A DNA stretch of 37,746 nucleotides from JBBTRN01 sp038065175 (lineage in GTDB: Bacteria; Patescibacteriota; Doudnabacteria; UBA920): contig JBBTRN010000044.1 in NCBI GenBank assembly GCA_038065175.1, forward strand, positions 1-37,746, written 5' to 3'. The notes under the pieces are model-generated. The model saw nothing but the letters and a program-made list of their open reading frames with translations, was not told the DNA's origin and did not search any database. Shown piece after piece: positions 5,939-12,459 of this stretch. Both the position numbers and the translations under genes were made by a program. How positions within the stretch are numbered: the stretch's first letter is position 1; each line of letters opens with the position of its first letter.

Positions 5939-6160
5939 TTAGTCGTACTGTCTCGCGATCGATTCATAGTAATTGTAGCTATCATCGTTCGTCTCTGCGA
6001 CTATGATTTCCCGTTTGCATTTTGTGCATCGTATTTTGCCTAAAGCGACATTATTATGGTCTTGCTCGCAGTACGGGCAGTGTACCCCGAAGGGAGAACC
6101 CCGATGCGAGAATCCGGATCGCCTGTGAACAGTTTGCGTTTTGGTTCCGCGGCGAGACAT
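5939..6160 (-). CDS. small zinc-ribbon protein, unknown function
   Basis: 73 residues. CPYC and CTKC are spaced by 16 residues and form a four-cysteine zinc ribbon. The N-terminal ~25 residues are basic (MSRRGTKTQTVHRR), and the tail is acidic and tyrosine-rich (DDSYNYYES). This could be a nucleic-acid- or ribosome-associated ribbon, but no family is recognised. A canonical SD (AAAGGAGGTG) stands about 7 nt before the ATG. It is a single-gene unit with its own terminator and, like the other SD-bearing small genes here, is richer in GC than its surroundings. Confidence 0.75.
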   Translation of the reverse strand: MSRRGTKTQTVHRRSGFSHRGSPFGVHCPYCEQDHNNVALGKIRCTKCKREIIVAETNDDSYNYYESIARQYD

Positions 6161-6227
6161 AAAAACACACCTCCTTTTGAGTGTGAACGGAGTTTAACAA
6201 ATCAGAGAGAGAGTCAATAGTTAATAA

Positions 6228-6566
6228 TTTTTTAGCGAGTCCTCTTGCATCAGCATACCCTCCTTCGTCCACCAAAGACGGACTTCGGCGGGCAGTCAGG
6301 AGGCCGTTGATGACACCGTCAGGAAAAACCTGCCCACCGCCTACCCCAAGCAGGTTTTCGCCATCGGGGAATTGCATCCAAGCCTCCACAAAGACTTAGG
6401 CAAGCCCTATCTGGGAACAGTCTGCCTCCAGAAGTGCAAGCTCGACGGGAACGAGGCCTCGCCGTATTTGTGGTTCGACAGGGACGAGCGCAAGGCCGGT
6501 GCTAACAAGTTCGGCCACAGGTGGGACGGTAACTATTGGTTTGCGGTTCTCGGCGAGGTATCCTAG
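6228..6566 (+). pseudogene. start-less GC-rich open frame, probable gene remnant
   Basis: An open frame runs from the stop at 6225-6227 to TAG at 6564-6566. It contains no ATG and no GTG, only one internal TTG at 6372. From about 6290 the translation looks protein-like (for example KNLPTAYPKQVFAIGELH and later SPYLWFDRDERKAGANKF, GHRWDGNYWFAVLGEVS), with a strong bias for C or G in third positions, unlike neighbouring genes. The 5' part (6255-6300) is a palindromic CTTCG-type repeat (CCTTCGTCC, GGACTTCGG). I read it as the 3' part of a foreign gene cut off by a repeat. No family is recognised. Confidence 0.4.
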
Positions 6567-6909
6567 GCCTTTGGGCTGGGGAAGCTGGGCTTTTTGGGCC
6601 CTTGGCTCCCTTGGCCTTTCTGTCTGGAACTGCCGCCGCTTTTCTAAGCTCCGCTTCCAAGTAAATCCTTCGGGAAATGCTGGGAGCGGGGTTTTTGTTT
6701 TTCAAAAAAGGAAAACCCTGATAAAATATAAATAGAGGAATTTGGTCACATATATAATTATTTTATTCGTTTTAAACGAGATCGCAGATATGGCCCCAGG
6801 ATGATACCTTATCAGCTTTTTTATGCGGCAATAGTGATAATATTTGTTGAAACTATTTAATTGGTATTAAATAGGATAAAACTGTGAAAAAAAATTTGAT
6901 TAAATTTAA
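6567..6909. other. non-coding stretch between the remnant and the VTT gene
   Basis: 6567-6680 is GC-rich and low in complexity (GGGCTTTTTGGGCCCTTGG). 6689-6718 can form a GGGTTTT/AAAACCC hairpin that may end transcription. The rest is AT-rich leader. A minus-strand frame over 6502-6705 is open but has no support. No other signal is clear. Confidence 0.4.
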
Positions 6910-7569
6910 ATGTTTAAGCGTCAAAAAATTGTTGAATATGTTTGGTTTCTCATAATAGTTTTTGTTTTCGTCGCGTCTATTCAGTTGACCAAAAATGGTT
7001 CCTTAGTAAATCAAATTGGTTCTTTTGGTATTTTAGCCCCCATAATTTTTGTGTTGTTAAAAATATCTACTTTAGTTATAGCGCCTTTGGGTGGTACTCC
7101 TCTTTACTTTATTGCCGGCTCTCTCTTTGGAAATCTAAATGGTTTAATTTTGTCACTTTTGGGAGACGCTCTAGGTTCAGTAATATGTTTTCTTCTGGCT
7201 AGGTTTTACGGTCCTAAAATAGTAAAAACTTTTATCGGAGAGAAGTTTTTTGAAAAAGTAATAAATACAGTAGCAGTGTTAAGCAATACCAGATCCTTTA
7301 TAAAAGCTAGAATATCACTAATCGCTATGCCGGAACTTTTGGCATATGCTAGCGGATTTAGTAAAGTTAACTTTTTAACTTTTTTCCTAATCAACATATT
7401 GTTTTATCTGCCAGTTGACTTCATGTATGTATTTTTTGGCCATCAAATCGTCGCTCTTTCATCCGAGCACACATTTTTGTTTTACTCGGTTGTTGCGGTG
7501 GTGATCCTTTCCGGGCTTTGGTTTTTATATAAAGATAAAACAAATTTAGAGAAGATAGAGGGAATGTGA
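6910..7569 (+). CDS. VTT-domain (DedA/TVP38/TMEM64-like) membrane protein
   Basis: 219 residues with about six membrane segments. The central region (about 45-150) carries the VTT pattern: GGTPLYFIAGSLFG, then GLILSLLGDALGSVICFLLARFYG, and a later motif that may correspond to the second re-entrant loop (ISLIAMPELLAYASGFSKV). In the family this stretch contains the conserved F..G..fG and G...G....f...R residues. Known relatives flip lipids or affect membrane homeostasis; the role here is inferred. The gene is markedly AT-rich, unlike the flanking GC-rich frame. It has no SD and is followed by a palindromic element and a strong terminator. Confidence 0.85.
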   Translation: MFKRQKIVEYVWFLIIVFVFVASIQLTKNGSLVNQIGSFGILAPIIFVLLKISTLVIAPLGGTPLYFIAGSLFGNLNGLILSLLGDALGSVICFLLARFYGPKIVKTFIGEKFFEKVINTVAVLSNTRSFIKARISLIAMPELLAYASGFSKVNFLTFFLINILFYLPVDFMYVFFGHQIVALSSEHTFLFYSVVAVVILSGLWFLYKDKTNLEKIEGM

Positions 7570-7572
7570 TTT

Positions 7573-7641
7573 TGTATTTATTCTCCTAGCCTTCATCCCC
7601 GCAACAAGCGACGGGATTTTTGGCGAAGGAGAATAAATACA
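7573..7641. repeat. 69-bp palindromic element after the VTT gene
   Basis: Perfect 15-bp terminal inverted repeats TGTATTTATTCTCCT (7573-7587) and AGGAGAATAAATACA (7627-7641), with an imperfect inner stem. It starts three bases after the stop codon. It resembles the other gene-flanking palindromes of the window. Confidence 0.7.
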
Positions 7642-7650
7642 TTATAAAAT

Positions 7651-7675
7651 AACCAACCGCGCAAGGCGGTTGGTT
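7651..7675. terminator. bidirectional terminator between the VTT gene and tRNA-Tyr
   Basis: AACCAACCGC, loop GCAAG, GCGGTTGGTT: a perfect 10-bp stem with ATTTTAT on the plus side and ATTTTATAA on the minus side. It serves the convergent VTT gene and tRNA-Tyr. Confidence 0.8.
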
Positions 7676-7681
7676 ATTTTA

Positions 7682-7968
7682 TGGTGGGCAGGATAGGATT
7701 CGAACCTATGAAGGCATAAAGCCAACTGATTTCACTTGTCCTCATGTTTCCAAAAGGGGTGGACTATATCTTCGCCATTTCGTTCACGAATTAGGCGTTC
7801 CGGTATCTAGTCTCTACGGCGTCCCCGATGTTCATCGAGGTTCCCACGGTATTAGCCTATCTTTGTTAGACTTAGCTTTCACCGTTATCCCGGAAAGTTT
7901 ATCCCAATGTTTCCACTGAGAGCTGCGTTTTCACAGTCAGTCCCGTTTGACCGCTTCGGTACCTGCCC
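7682..7968 (-). tRNA. tRNA-Tyr(GUA), interrupted by a group I intron
   Basis: Exon 1 is 7968-7933 and exon 2 is 7732-7682. Joined they give acceptor GGGCAGG/CCTGCCC, D stem CCG/CGG, anticodon stem ACTGA/TCAGT with loop CTGTAAA (anticodon GUA), a long variable arm typical of bacterial tRNA-Tyr, T stem ATAGG/CCTAT with loop TTCGAAT, A73 and encoded CCA. The 200-nt intron sits between anticodon positions 35 and 36. Its 5' end abuts the CCA of tRNA-Thr(GGU) copy 2, so the two tRNAs form one transcript. Confidence 0.93.
7733..7932 (-). ncRNA. group I self-splicing intron in tRNA-Tyr
   Basis: 200 nt with no ORF. The 5' exon ends ...CUGU and the intron begins GAAAACGCAG; CUGU pairs with GCAG, giving a four-pair P1 with the conserved U-G at the splice site. 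The intron ends in G. Core elements are visible on the minus strand: an AGACTAGATACC strand and a GATATAGTCC strand that form P7 and J8/7, preceded by GACGCCGTAGAGACT, as in tRNA-Leu-type (IC3) introns. The small size and missing endonuclease mean it would splice in cis only. Confidence 0.88.
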
Positions 7969-8044
7969 TGGAGCCGACGCGCGGAATTGAACCGCGGACC
8001 TATTCCTTACCATGGAATTGCTCTACCAGCTGAGCTACGTCGGC
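7969..8044 (-). tRNA. tRNA-Thr(GGU), copy 2
   Basis: A perfect cloverleaf: GCCGACG/CGTCGGC, GCTC/GAGC, ATTCC/GGAAT with loop ATGGTAA (GGU), CGCGG/CCGCG, U73 and encoded CCA. It lies directly upstream of tRNA-Tyr with no spacer. A second GGU isoacceptor is unusual in a reduced genome; the other copy is nested at 3950-4025. Confidence 0.95.
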
Positions 8045-8090
8045 ATTAAATTTATCTCATTTTAATATACCCATCTCTAATAATGTTTTA

Positions 8091-8168
8091 TACCAGCCCC
8101 GACGCGCTTCGCGGTCGGGGCTCCGACCTCTCAACTTCAGTTGAGCGTCGGAGCTGAGCTACGTCGGC
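8091..8168 (-). pseudogene. 5' fragment of tRNA-Thr(GGU) with a double hairpin in its D-loop
   Basis: 8168-8152 is identical to the first 17 nt of tRNA-Thr(GGU) copy 2. Two hairpins follow: 8151-8123 (CCGAC/GTCGG and CTCAAC/GTTGAG) and 8122-8095 (AGCCCCGA/TCGGGGCT with an inner CGCG/CGCG). Then GGTA (8094-8091), the next four D-loop bases, appears, after which the similarity ends. It is a broken tRNA whose D-loop took a two-hairpin insertion between positions 17 and 18. Confidence 0.7.
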
Positions 8169-8206
8169 ACTACTTTGCTTTGGCTACCGCCAAAGCTACG
8201 AAGTGC
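8167..8206. repeat. hairpin upstream of the tRNA-Thr fragment
   Basis: GCACT...GCTTTGGC (8167-8184) faces GCCAAAGC...AGTGC (8189-8206), giving an eight-pair inner stem and a five-pair outer stem. It overlaps the first two bases of the tRNA fragment. Confidence 0.5.
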
Positions 8207-8226
8207 GAGGGCAAAAAATACTGGTT

Positions 8227-8982
8227 TTAGTTCGCGTCATTTAACCTGCCCAAAAGTTCCAAAAATTTAAAATTTTGCGAATCCATTTGCAAAGCCTTTT
8301 TTATACTAGCTTTGGCCGCCTCAATTTCCCCCAGGGCTTTGTAGCTTTGCGCCAGGTTATAATAGCGGTTTGCGTGGCTGGAATCAAGATCCAGCGATTT
8401 CTTATAAGCAGTGGAGGCTTGGGTAAAATCTTTAAGCCTGAAAGAAGCAAAACCTAGCCGTGCCCAATAGTCAGGGTTGCCCGAGGCATGCGCGGTAAGG
8501 TACAAATAAATATCTTTAGCATCCCCGAATTGGCCGCGGCTAAGGTAAAATTTCCCCAGATTGTCGTAGTGCAGATAATTTTTCGGCTCTTTTTGGATAC
8601 TTGCCAAAAAATCTTGCTCTGTTTTATTCTCGTTTTCCCCGGAATTTATTTCCTCGGCGAGCGCCGCCCCCCCGTTAATTTTTTGCCTAACAGCAAAAAG
8701 ATTTTTGATTTTTAACACGCTTGCCCCGGTCGGCGCCATTTCTTTGGCTTCCAGCATAAACCGCCAAATTTTTTTTAGCCAAAAGACGCCATAATGCTTT
8801 ATTTTAGAAGCAGCCAGGGCAGGCATGCCCATTTCTTGAAGCTTTTTGTGTATTTCCATTCCGGCATTTTCGAGTTTCTTATTCGCCGGATTGTTTATTT
8901 CCGGTAAACGCCTTAATACCATTAAAATCGCGGCAAATATTGCCAAAAAGAAAATTAAGGTTGGGAAGATTTGGTAAGACAA
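8227..8982 (-). CDS. membrane-anchored TPR-repeat protein
   Basis: About 251 residues. The N-terminus carries one membrane helix (IFPTLIFFLAIFAAIL), then a basic linker and an acidic hinge (around GENENKTEQD). The C-terminal ~120 residues hold about three TPR motifs, e.g. YLHYDNLGKFYLSRGQFGDA, YWARLGFASFRLKDFTQAST and RYYNLAQSYKALGEIEAAK. TPRs mediate protein contacts on the cytoplasmic or outer face of the membrane; the partner is unknown. An open frame extends to a TTG at 9024, but that part is encoded by a TTTTGTCAATTTTGTC-type repeat, so I prefer the TTG at 8982. It lies downstream of tsf on the same strand. Confidence 0.8.
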   Translation of the reverse strand: MSYQIFPTLIFFLAIFAAILMVLRRLPEINNPANKKLENAGMEIHKKLQEMGMPALAASKIKHYGVFWLKKIWRFMLEAKEMAPTGASVLKIKNLFAVRQKINGGAALAEEINSGENENKTEQDFLASIQKEPKNYLHYDNLGKFYLSRGQFGDAKDIYLYLTAHASGNPDYWARLGFASFRLKDFTQASTAYKKSLDLDSSHANRYYNLAQSYKALGEIEAAKASIKKALQMDSQNFKFLELLGRLNDAN

Positions 8983-9075
8983 GGCAGAATTGACAAAAAT
9001 GACAAAATTGACATAATTGAGCAAAATTTTCTGCCCAGTAATTTTGTCAATTTTATTTAATTTTTTAAATTTTGT
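8983..9075. repeat. TTTTGT(C/T)CAATT-type repeat tract between tsf and the TPR gene
   Basis: Short AT-rich units such as AATTTTGTCAATTTT recur here, at 17580-17605, at 17795-17840 and at 35200-35285. They reach into the apparent 5' ends of neighbouring reading frames and blur start-codon calls. Confidence 0.6.
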
Positions 9076-9084
9076 TCAATTACC

Positions 9085-9672
9085 CTAGTTTCCTAAAATA
9101 AATCTGGCAAAACGTTTAACAATGACATTCTCGCCCATTTTAGCTACGGCATCGGAAATTAGCTGTTTTATTTTAATGTCAGGATTTTTTACAAACGCCT
9201 GTTCGAGCAGGCAGGTTTCCTCGTAAAATTTGGCCAGCCTGCCTTCCAGGATTTTTTCCGCTACTTCTTTGGGTTTTTTCGCGAGAGCGGGTTCTGCTTT
9301 GTAAATTTCTTTTTCTTTTTCCGCGACTTCTTCAGGGACATCATCAATGGAAACAAAAAGGGGGTTTGCGCCGGCAATGTGCAAGGCCAGATCTTTGGCT
9401 AAGGTTTTAAAATCATCTGTTCTGGCAACAAAATCGGTTTCACAGTTTATTTCCAGCAAAACGCCAATTCTTCCGCCCGGATGGATATAAGCTTCAACTA
9501 TGCCTTCTTTGGCCGCGCGGTCAGCCTTTTTACCCATTTTCAATACGCCTTTTTTTCGCAATAGCTCTACGGCTTTGGCCGTATCCCCACTTGCCTCTTC
9601 AAGCGCGGCCTTAATATCCATCATTCCGGCGCCGGTAAGTTCGCGGAGGTCCTTGATTTGATTATTTGACAT
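9085..9672 (-). CDS. tsf: elongation factor Ts (short form)
   Basis: 195 residues from the ATG at 9672 (MSNNQIKDLRELTGAGMMDI); a start five codons upstream lacks conservation. The UBA-like N-terminal domain with LRELTGAGMMDIKAAL and AVELLRKKG is followed by the GRIGVLLEINCETDFVAR signature. It then has a single shortened dimerisation region, as in Thermus-type short EF-Ts rather than the ~283-residue E. coli form. It recycles EF-Tu by exchanging GDP for GTP. It follows rpsB by 45 nt on the same strand, the usual rpsB-tsf operon. Confidence 0.96.
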   Translation of the reverse strand: MSNNQIKDLRELTGAGMMDIKAALEEASGDTAKAVELLRKKGVLKMGKKADRAAKEGIVEAYIHPGGRIGVLLEINCETDFVARTDDFKTLAKDLALHIAGANPLFVSIDDVPEEVAEKEKEIYKAEPALAKKPKEVAEKILEGRLAKFYEETCLLEQAFVKNPDIKIKQLISDAVAKMGENVIVKRFARFILGN

Positions 9673-9717
9673 GGGAAGAATTTTCAATTTTAAAATTGAA
9701 AAATAACCTATTGAAAA

Positions 9718-10485
9718 TTAAGGATTAATTATTATTTTTTCTTCTTTCTTTTCCTCTGCGGCCGCAACCGGCTCCGGGGCTACTTGAGCCATGGCAGGCG
9801 GGATGCTTTGCCTGCCTTCCGAAATTGCTTCGGCCATCATTCCGGCCATAAGGCTTATGGCTTTTGTGGAGTCGTCATTGCACGGAATTACAAAATCCAC
9901 AAAGTCCGGACTGCAGTTGGTGTCTACCAGGGCAATAATTTTAACATTGGCTTTGCGCGCTTCTTTTACCGCAATGCCGTTGTGCTTTGTGTCGGTGATG
10001 AAGATCGCTTCCGGGATCCGCTTCATTTGCTTAATGCCTGCAAAAAGTTTGGTAAGCTTTTCAATTTCCCGTTCTATCATTAGGCGTTCTTTTTTGGTGT
10101 ACCTTTCTATTTCGCCGGAAGCAATTAAACTTTCCATTTTTTCCAGTTTACGGATTGTTTTTTGGATAGTGCGGAAATTGGTAAAAGTCCCGCCCATCCA
10201 GCGGATGTCTACGTAGGGACAATTGGCTGAAACCGCGGCCTGTTTTACGGCCTCCCGCGATTGTTTCTTTGTGCCGACGAACAAAATTGATCCTCCCTTA
10301 TTGGCCAAATCTTTCGCGAAGGCCAAAGCTTTGAGCAGGTGTTTTTTGGTTTTTTCCAAGTCTAAAATATGCACCCCGTTGCGGGATGTAAAAATATAGT
10401 TCTTCATTTTGGGATTCCAGCGCGAAGTGGAATGTCCAAAATGGGCTCCGGCTTTTAGGAGTTCTAAAAGACTTATGTCTTTCAT
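9718..10485 (-). CDS. rpsB: 30S ribosomal protein S2
   Basis: 255 residues. Family landmarks: LLKAGAHFGHSTSRWNPKM at the N-terminus, YIFTSRNGVHILDL, ILFVGTKKQSREAV, PYVDIRWMGGTFTNF and IFITDTKHNGIAVKEA, ending in a glutamate/lysine-rich tail (residues 230-255). It binds the neck of the small subunit. The leader of about 100 nt contains pairing segments around TCTGGAC and is a candidate site for S2 autoregulation; an AAGGATAAAC SD precedes the ATG. A strong promoter lies about 105 nt upstream. Confidence 0.97.
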   Translation of the reverse strand: MKDISLLELLKAGAHFGHSTSRWNPKMKNYIFTSRNGVHILDLEKTKKHLLKALAFAKDLANKGGSILFVGTKKQSREAVKQAAVSANCPYVDIRWMGGTFTNFRTIQKTIRKLEKMESLIASGEIERYTKKERLMIEREIEKLTKLFAGIKQMKRIPEAIFITDTKHNGIAVKEARKANVKIIALVDTNCSPDFVDFVIPCNDDSTKAISLMAGMMAEAISEGRQSIPPAMAQVAPEPVAAAEEKKEEKIIINP

Positions 10486-10590
10486 GTTTATCCTTGTTCT
10501 TCCATCCCGTACTGATCTGGACTTAAGCTCTCAAGCTATCCAGACAGGATAATTACAGGGATGTGATAGGTTAATATTTTTAACTAAAAT

Positions 10591-10619
10591 ATTATAGCAG
10601 GCCTTGACGGAATTGGCAA
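10591..10619 (-). promoter_or_regulatory. rpsB-tsf promoter
   Basis: On the minus strand -35 TTGCCA (10619-10614), a 17-nt spacer and a perfect -10 TATAAT (10596-10591). It overlaps a divergent promoter at 10604-10632. Confidence 0.85.
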
Positions 10620-10632
10620 GAGATGATAAAAT
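10604..10632 (+). promoter_or_regulatory. divergent promoter for the 10665-rpmE unit
   Basis: -35 TTGACG (10604-10609), a 17-nt spacer and -10 TAAAAT (10627-10632). Its -35 box and spacer overlap those of the rpsB promoter on the other strand, so the two ribosomal units could exclude each other or share control. Confidence 0.75.
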
Positions 10633-10664
10633 TTTGTTGTAATATTAACAGTAAAAATATATGA

Positions 10665-10931
10665 GTGATTTTAGACAGAATGAAACAGTTAAAGAATGGA
10701 CTCCTGCAGAGCGCATCCGAGTACTTCAACAAATGTATAGATGGAGTTGTAAGACTTGCGGGCGATGTGAGAAATTCCTTGCCCGGCGATCAAAGAATGG
10801 GAGCTCAAAGATTGCTTGATTCAGTGCTTCAAATTAGGGATATTCTATCTTTAGGTACAAAAATGTTAAATCTCAATCCTGAAATTACCTTACAATCTTC
10901 CTCAGAATCAGCAAAATTAGATGAAAGCTAA
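10665..10931 (+). CDS. small helical protein of unknown function
   Basis: 88 residues, predicted mostly amphipathic helix (MKQLKNGLLQSASEYF, then MGAQRLLDSVLQIRDIL), with a polar tail. A GTG at 10665 or the ATG at 10680 could be the start; no SD is visible. Its stop overlaps the ATG of rpmE (ATGAAAGCTAA), which suggests translational coupling. A competing 52-residue frame starts at an ATG at 10661 (MSDFRQNETV, with CKTCGRC) but stops at 10819. I prefer the longer frame because of the junction with rpmE. No family is recognised. Confidence 0.5.
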   Translation: MILDRMKQLKNGLLQSASEYFNKCIDGVVRLAGDVRNSLPGDQRMGAQRLLDSVLQIRDILSLGTKMLNLNPEITLQSSSESAKLDES

Positions 10932-11181
10932 TATTCACCCGCAATTTTATATTAACACCAAAGTGTCCTGTGCTTGCGGGAATGTTTTTATTACTGGCTC
11001 GACCATGCAGGAACTCTATACCGAAATTTGTTCAAATTGCCATCCGTTTTATACGGGCAAACAGAATTTAATCGATACCGCGGGCCGTGTGGATAAATTC
11101 AAACAGCGCCAAGCAACCGCTGCTACCAAGAAGTCTTCCGCAACAGTTAAAAAGTCGCGCAAGATTAAAGAGAAAAAATAG
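10921..11181 (+). CDS. rpmE: 50S ribosomal protein L31 (zinc-binding form)
   Basis: 86 residues. MKANIHPQFY is the L31 start. CACGNVF and CSNCHPFYTGKQ supply the zinc-ligand cysteines and the conserved HPFYTGK motif. A lysine/alanine-rich tail (residues 62-86) extends the protein beyond the usual ~70 residues. L31 bridges the two ribosomal subunits. The order rpmE-prfA-prmC is a common bacterial arrangement. A terminator follows at 11202-11226, so prfA has its own promoter. Confidence 0.96.
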   Translation: MKANIHPQFYINTKVSCACGNVFITGSTMQELYTEICSNCHPFYTGKQNLIDTAGRVDKFKQRQATAATKKSSATVKKSRKIKEKK

Positions 11182-11201
11182 TTGTTTATATTGAATTTTA
11201 G

Positions 11202-11226
11202 CCATCCCATGTACGAATTGGGATGG
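11202..11226 (+). terminator. terminator after rpmE
   Basis: CCATCCCA (11202-11209) pairs with TGGGATGG (11219-11226), followed by TTTTGTG. Confidence 0.75.
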
Positions 11227-11261
11227 TTTTGTGTTATTAGCGCGAAGTATTAAGTATCAGG

Positions 11262-11267
11262 TATAAT
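11262..11267 (+). promoter_or_regulatory. -10 box upstream of prfA
   Basis: A perfect TATAAT, 28 nt before the prfA ATG and after the rpmE terminator. The -35 region is not clear. Confidence 0.55.
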
Positions 11268-11295
11268 GTAAAAAGAATCTAAAAAGAACCTAACT

Positions 11296-12408
11296 ATGGA
11301 ACAAGCGTTTAAAAAAATTTTAGACGAATACGAAGCCATCACCCGCGATTTGTCGTCGGGGAGTTTTGGTAATGTTTCCGCCAAAGGCGGATCCGCCTTT
11401 GGCGGAGATATTGCCAAATTGGGCAGGAGGCAGGCGGAGTTGGAAGGTATTGTATCAAGAATCAGGAATTATGAATTAAGCTTAAAGCACTTGGAAGACA
11501 ATGAAAAACTATTGAAAGATGCTGATCCTGAAATTCGAGCTATGGCTGAAGCAGAAATACCGAATTTAAAATCAAAAATCTTGAATGTTAAATCGGAAAT
11601 AGAAAATGCATTACTCCCTAAAGATGCGAACGACGATAAAGATTGCATAGTGGAAATAAGAGCAGGCGCGGGCGGAGACGAAGCCACGCTTTTTGCCGCG
11701 GAAATGTTTAGGGCTTATGGTAAGTTTGCGGAAGAAAATGGCCTTAAGCCCCATATTGTTTCTTCCTCCAAAAGTGAGGCCGGCGGGTTTAAGGAGGTAA
11801 TTTTTGAAATTCACCTTTCGACAGGCTCAAGGCCTAACGGCGGACCATATTCTATCTTTAAATACGAAAGCGGGGTACATAGGGTGCAAAGAGTGCCGGA
11901 GACAGAAAAAAGCGGCCGGGTACATACCTCAACCATCACCGTGGCCGTTTTGCCAATCCTCGATGAAAAAGACTTTTCAATAGACCCCAAAGATTTAAAA
12001 ATGGAAGCCACGACCTCTTCCGGGCACGGCGGTCAGAGCGTGAATACTACTTATTCCGCTATCCGCATCGTGCATATCCCAACCGGCATAACTGCCCAGT
12101 GCCAGGATGAACGAAGCCAGGCGCAAAACAGAGAAAAAGCGCTTCAAGTTATCCGTGCCCGCGTGGCGGCGCATTATCAAGATATCGAAAATAAAAAAGT
12201 ACGCGACCTTACCAAGTCGCAAATCGGCACCGGCGACAGAAGCGAAAAAATCCGTACCTACAATTTCCCCCAGGACCGCGTGACTGACCACCGAATAAAC
12301 CAAAATTTTAACCAAATAAATCTTATTATGGAAGGCAAGCTCTCCCCCATTATCTCCGCCCTCCAAAAAGCGGATGTGGAAGCCAAGAAGGAAGCGCTTA
12401 AGAAATGA
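11296..12408 (+). CDS. prfA: peptide chain release factor 1
   Basis: 370 residues. The GGQ loop (SGHGGQSVNTTYSA, about residues 243-256) triggers peptidyl-tRNA hydrolysis. The anticodon-like PxT tripeptide is PET in HRVQRVPETE (about residue 200), which marks RF1 (UAA/UAG) rather than RF2. The N-terminal helical domain contains a 10-residue insert (SAKGGSAFGG, codons 28-37) encoded exactly by a perfect 30-bp palindrome (11377-11406). It lies in the variable N-terminal helices. prmC, whose product methylates the GGQ glutamine, follows after 51 nt. Confidence 0.96.
   Translation: MEQAFKKILDEYEAITRDLSSGSFGNVSAKGGSAFGGDIAKLGRRQAELEGIVSRIRNYELSLKHLEDNEKLLKDADPEIRAMAEAEIPNLKSKILNVKSEIENALLPKDANDDKDCIVEIRAGAGGDEATLFAAEMFRAYGKFAEENGLKPHIVSSSKSEAGGFKEVIFEIHLSTGSRPNGGPYSIFKYESGVHRVQRVPETEKSGRVHTSTITVAVLPILDEKDFSIDPKDLKMEATTSSGHGGQSVNTTYSAIRIVHIPTGITAQCQDERSQAQNREKALQVIRARVAAHYQDIENKKVRDLTKSQIGTGDRSEKIRTYNFPQDRVTDHRINQNFNQINLIMEGKLSPIISALQKADVEAKKEALKK
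11377..11406. repeat. perfect 30-bp palindrome inside prfA, in frame
   Basis: TCCGCCAAAGGCGGA (11377-11391) is followed by its own reverse complement (11392-11406). The ten codons it forms have no counterpart in ordinary RF1 N-terminal domains. Confidence 0.85.
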
Positions 12409-12419
12409 TGGTTTTTTCT

Positions 12420-12453
12420 TCCCTCCCCTTGATGGGGAGGGCCAGGGAGGGGT
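12420..12453. repeat. CCTCCCC-type palindrome between prfA and prmC
   Basis: CCCTCCCCTTGATGGGGAGG forms a hairpin followed by GCCAGGGAGGGG. The purine-rich end lies about 6-8 nt before the prmC ATG and could act as its SD. Related sequences lie inside prmC (12925-12971) and after ctc (13981-14012). Confidence 0.6.
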
Positions 12454-12459
12454 GAAAAA

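Noticed and set aside
6502..6705. Minus-strand 67-residue basic/proline-rich ORF
   Set aside because: No SD, low complexity, and it overlaps the protein-like plus-strand frame.
7682..7968. A possible endonuclease gene in the tRNA-Tyr intron
   Set aside because: The 200-nt intron has no open frame of useful length.
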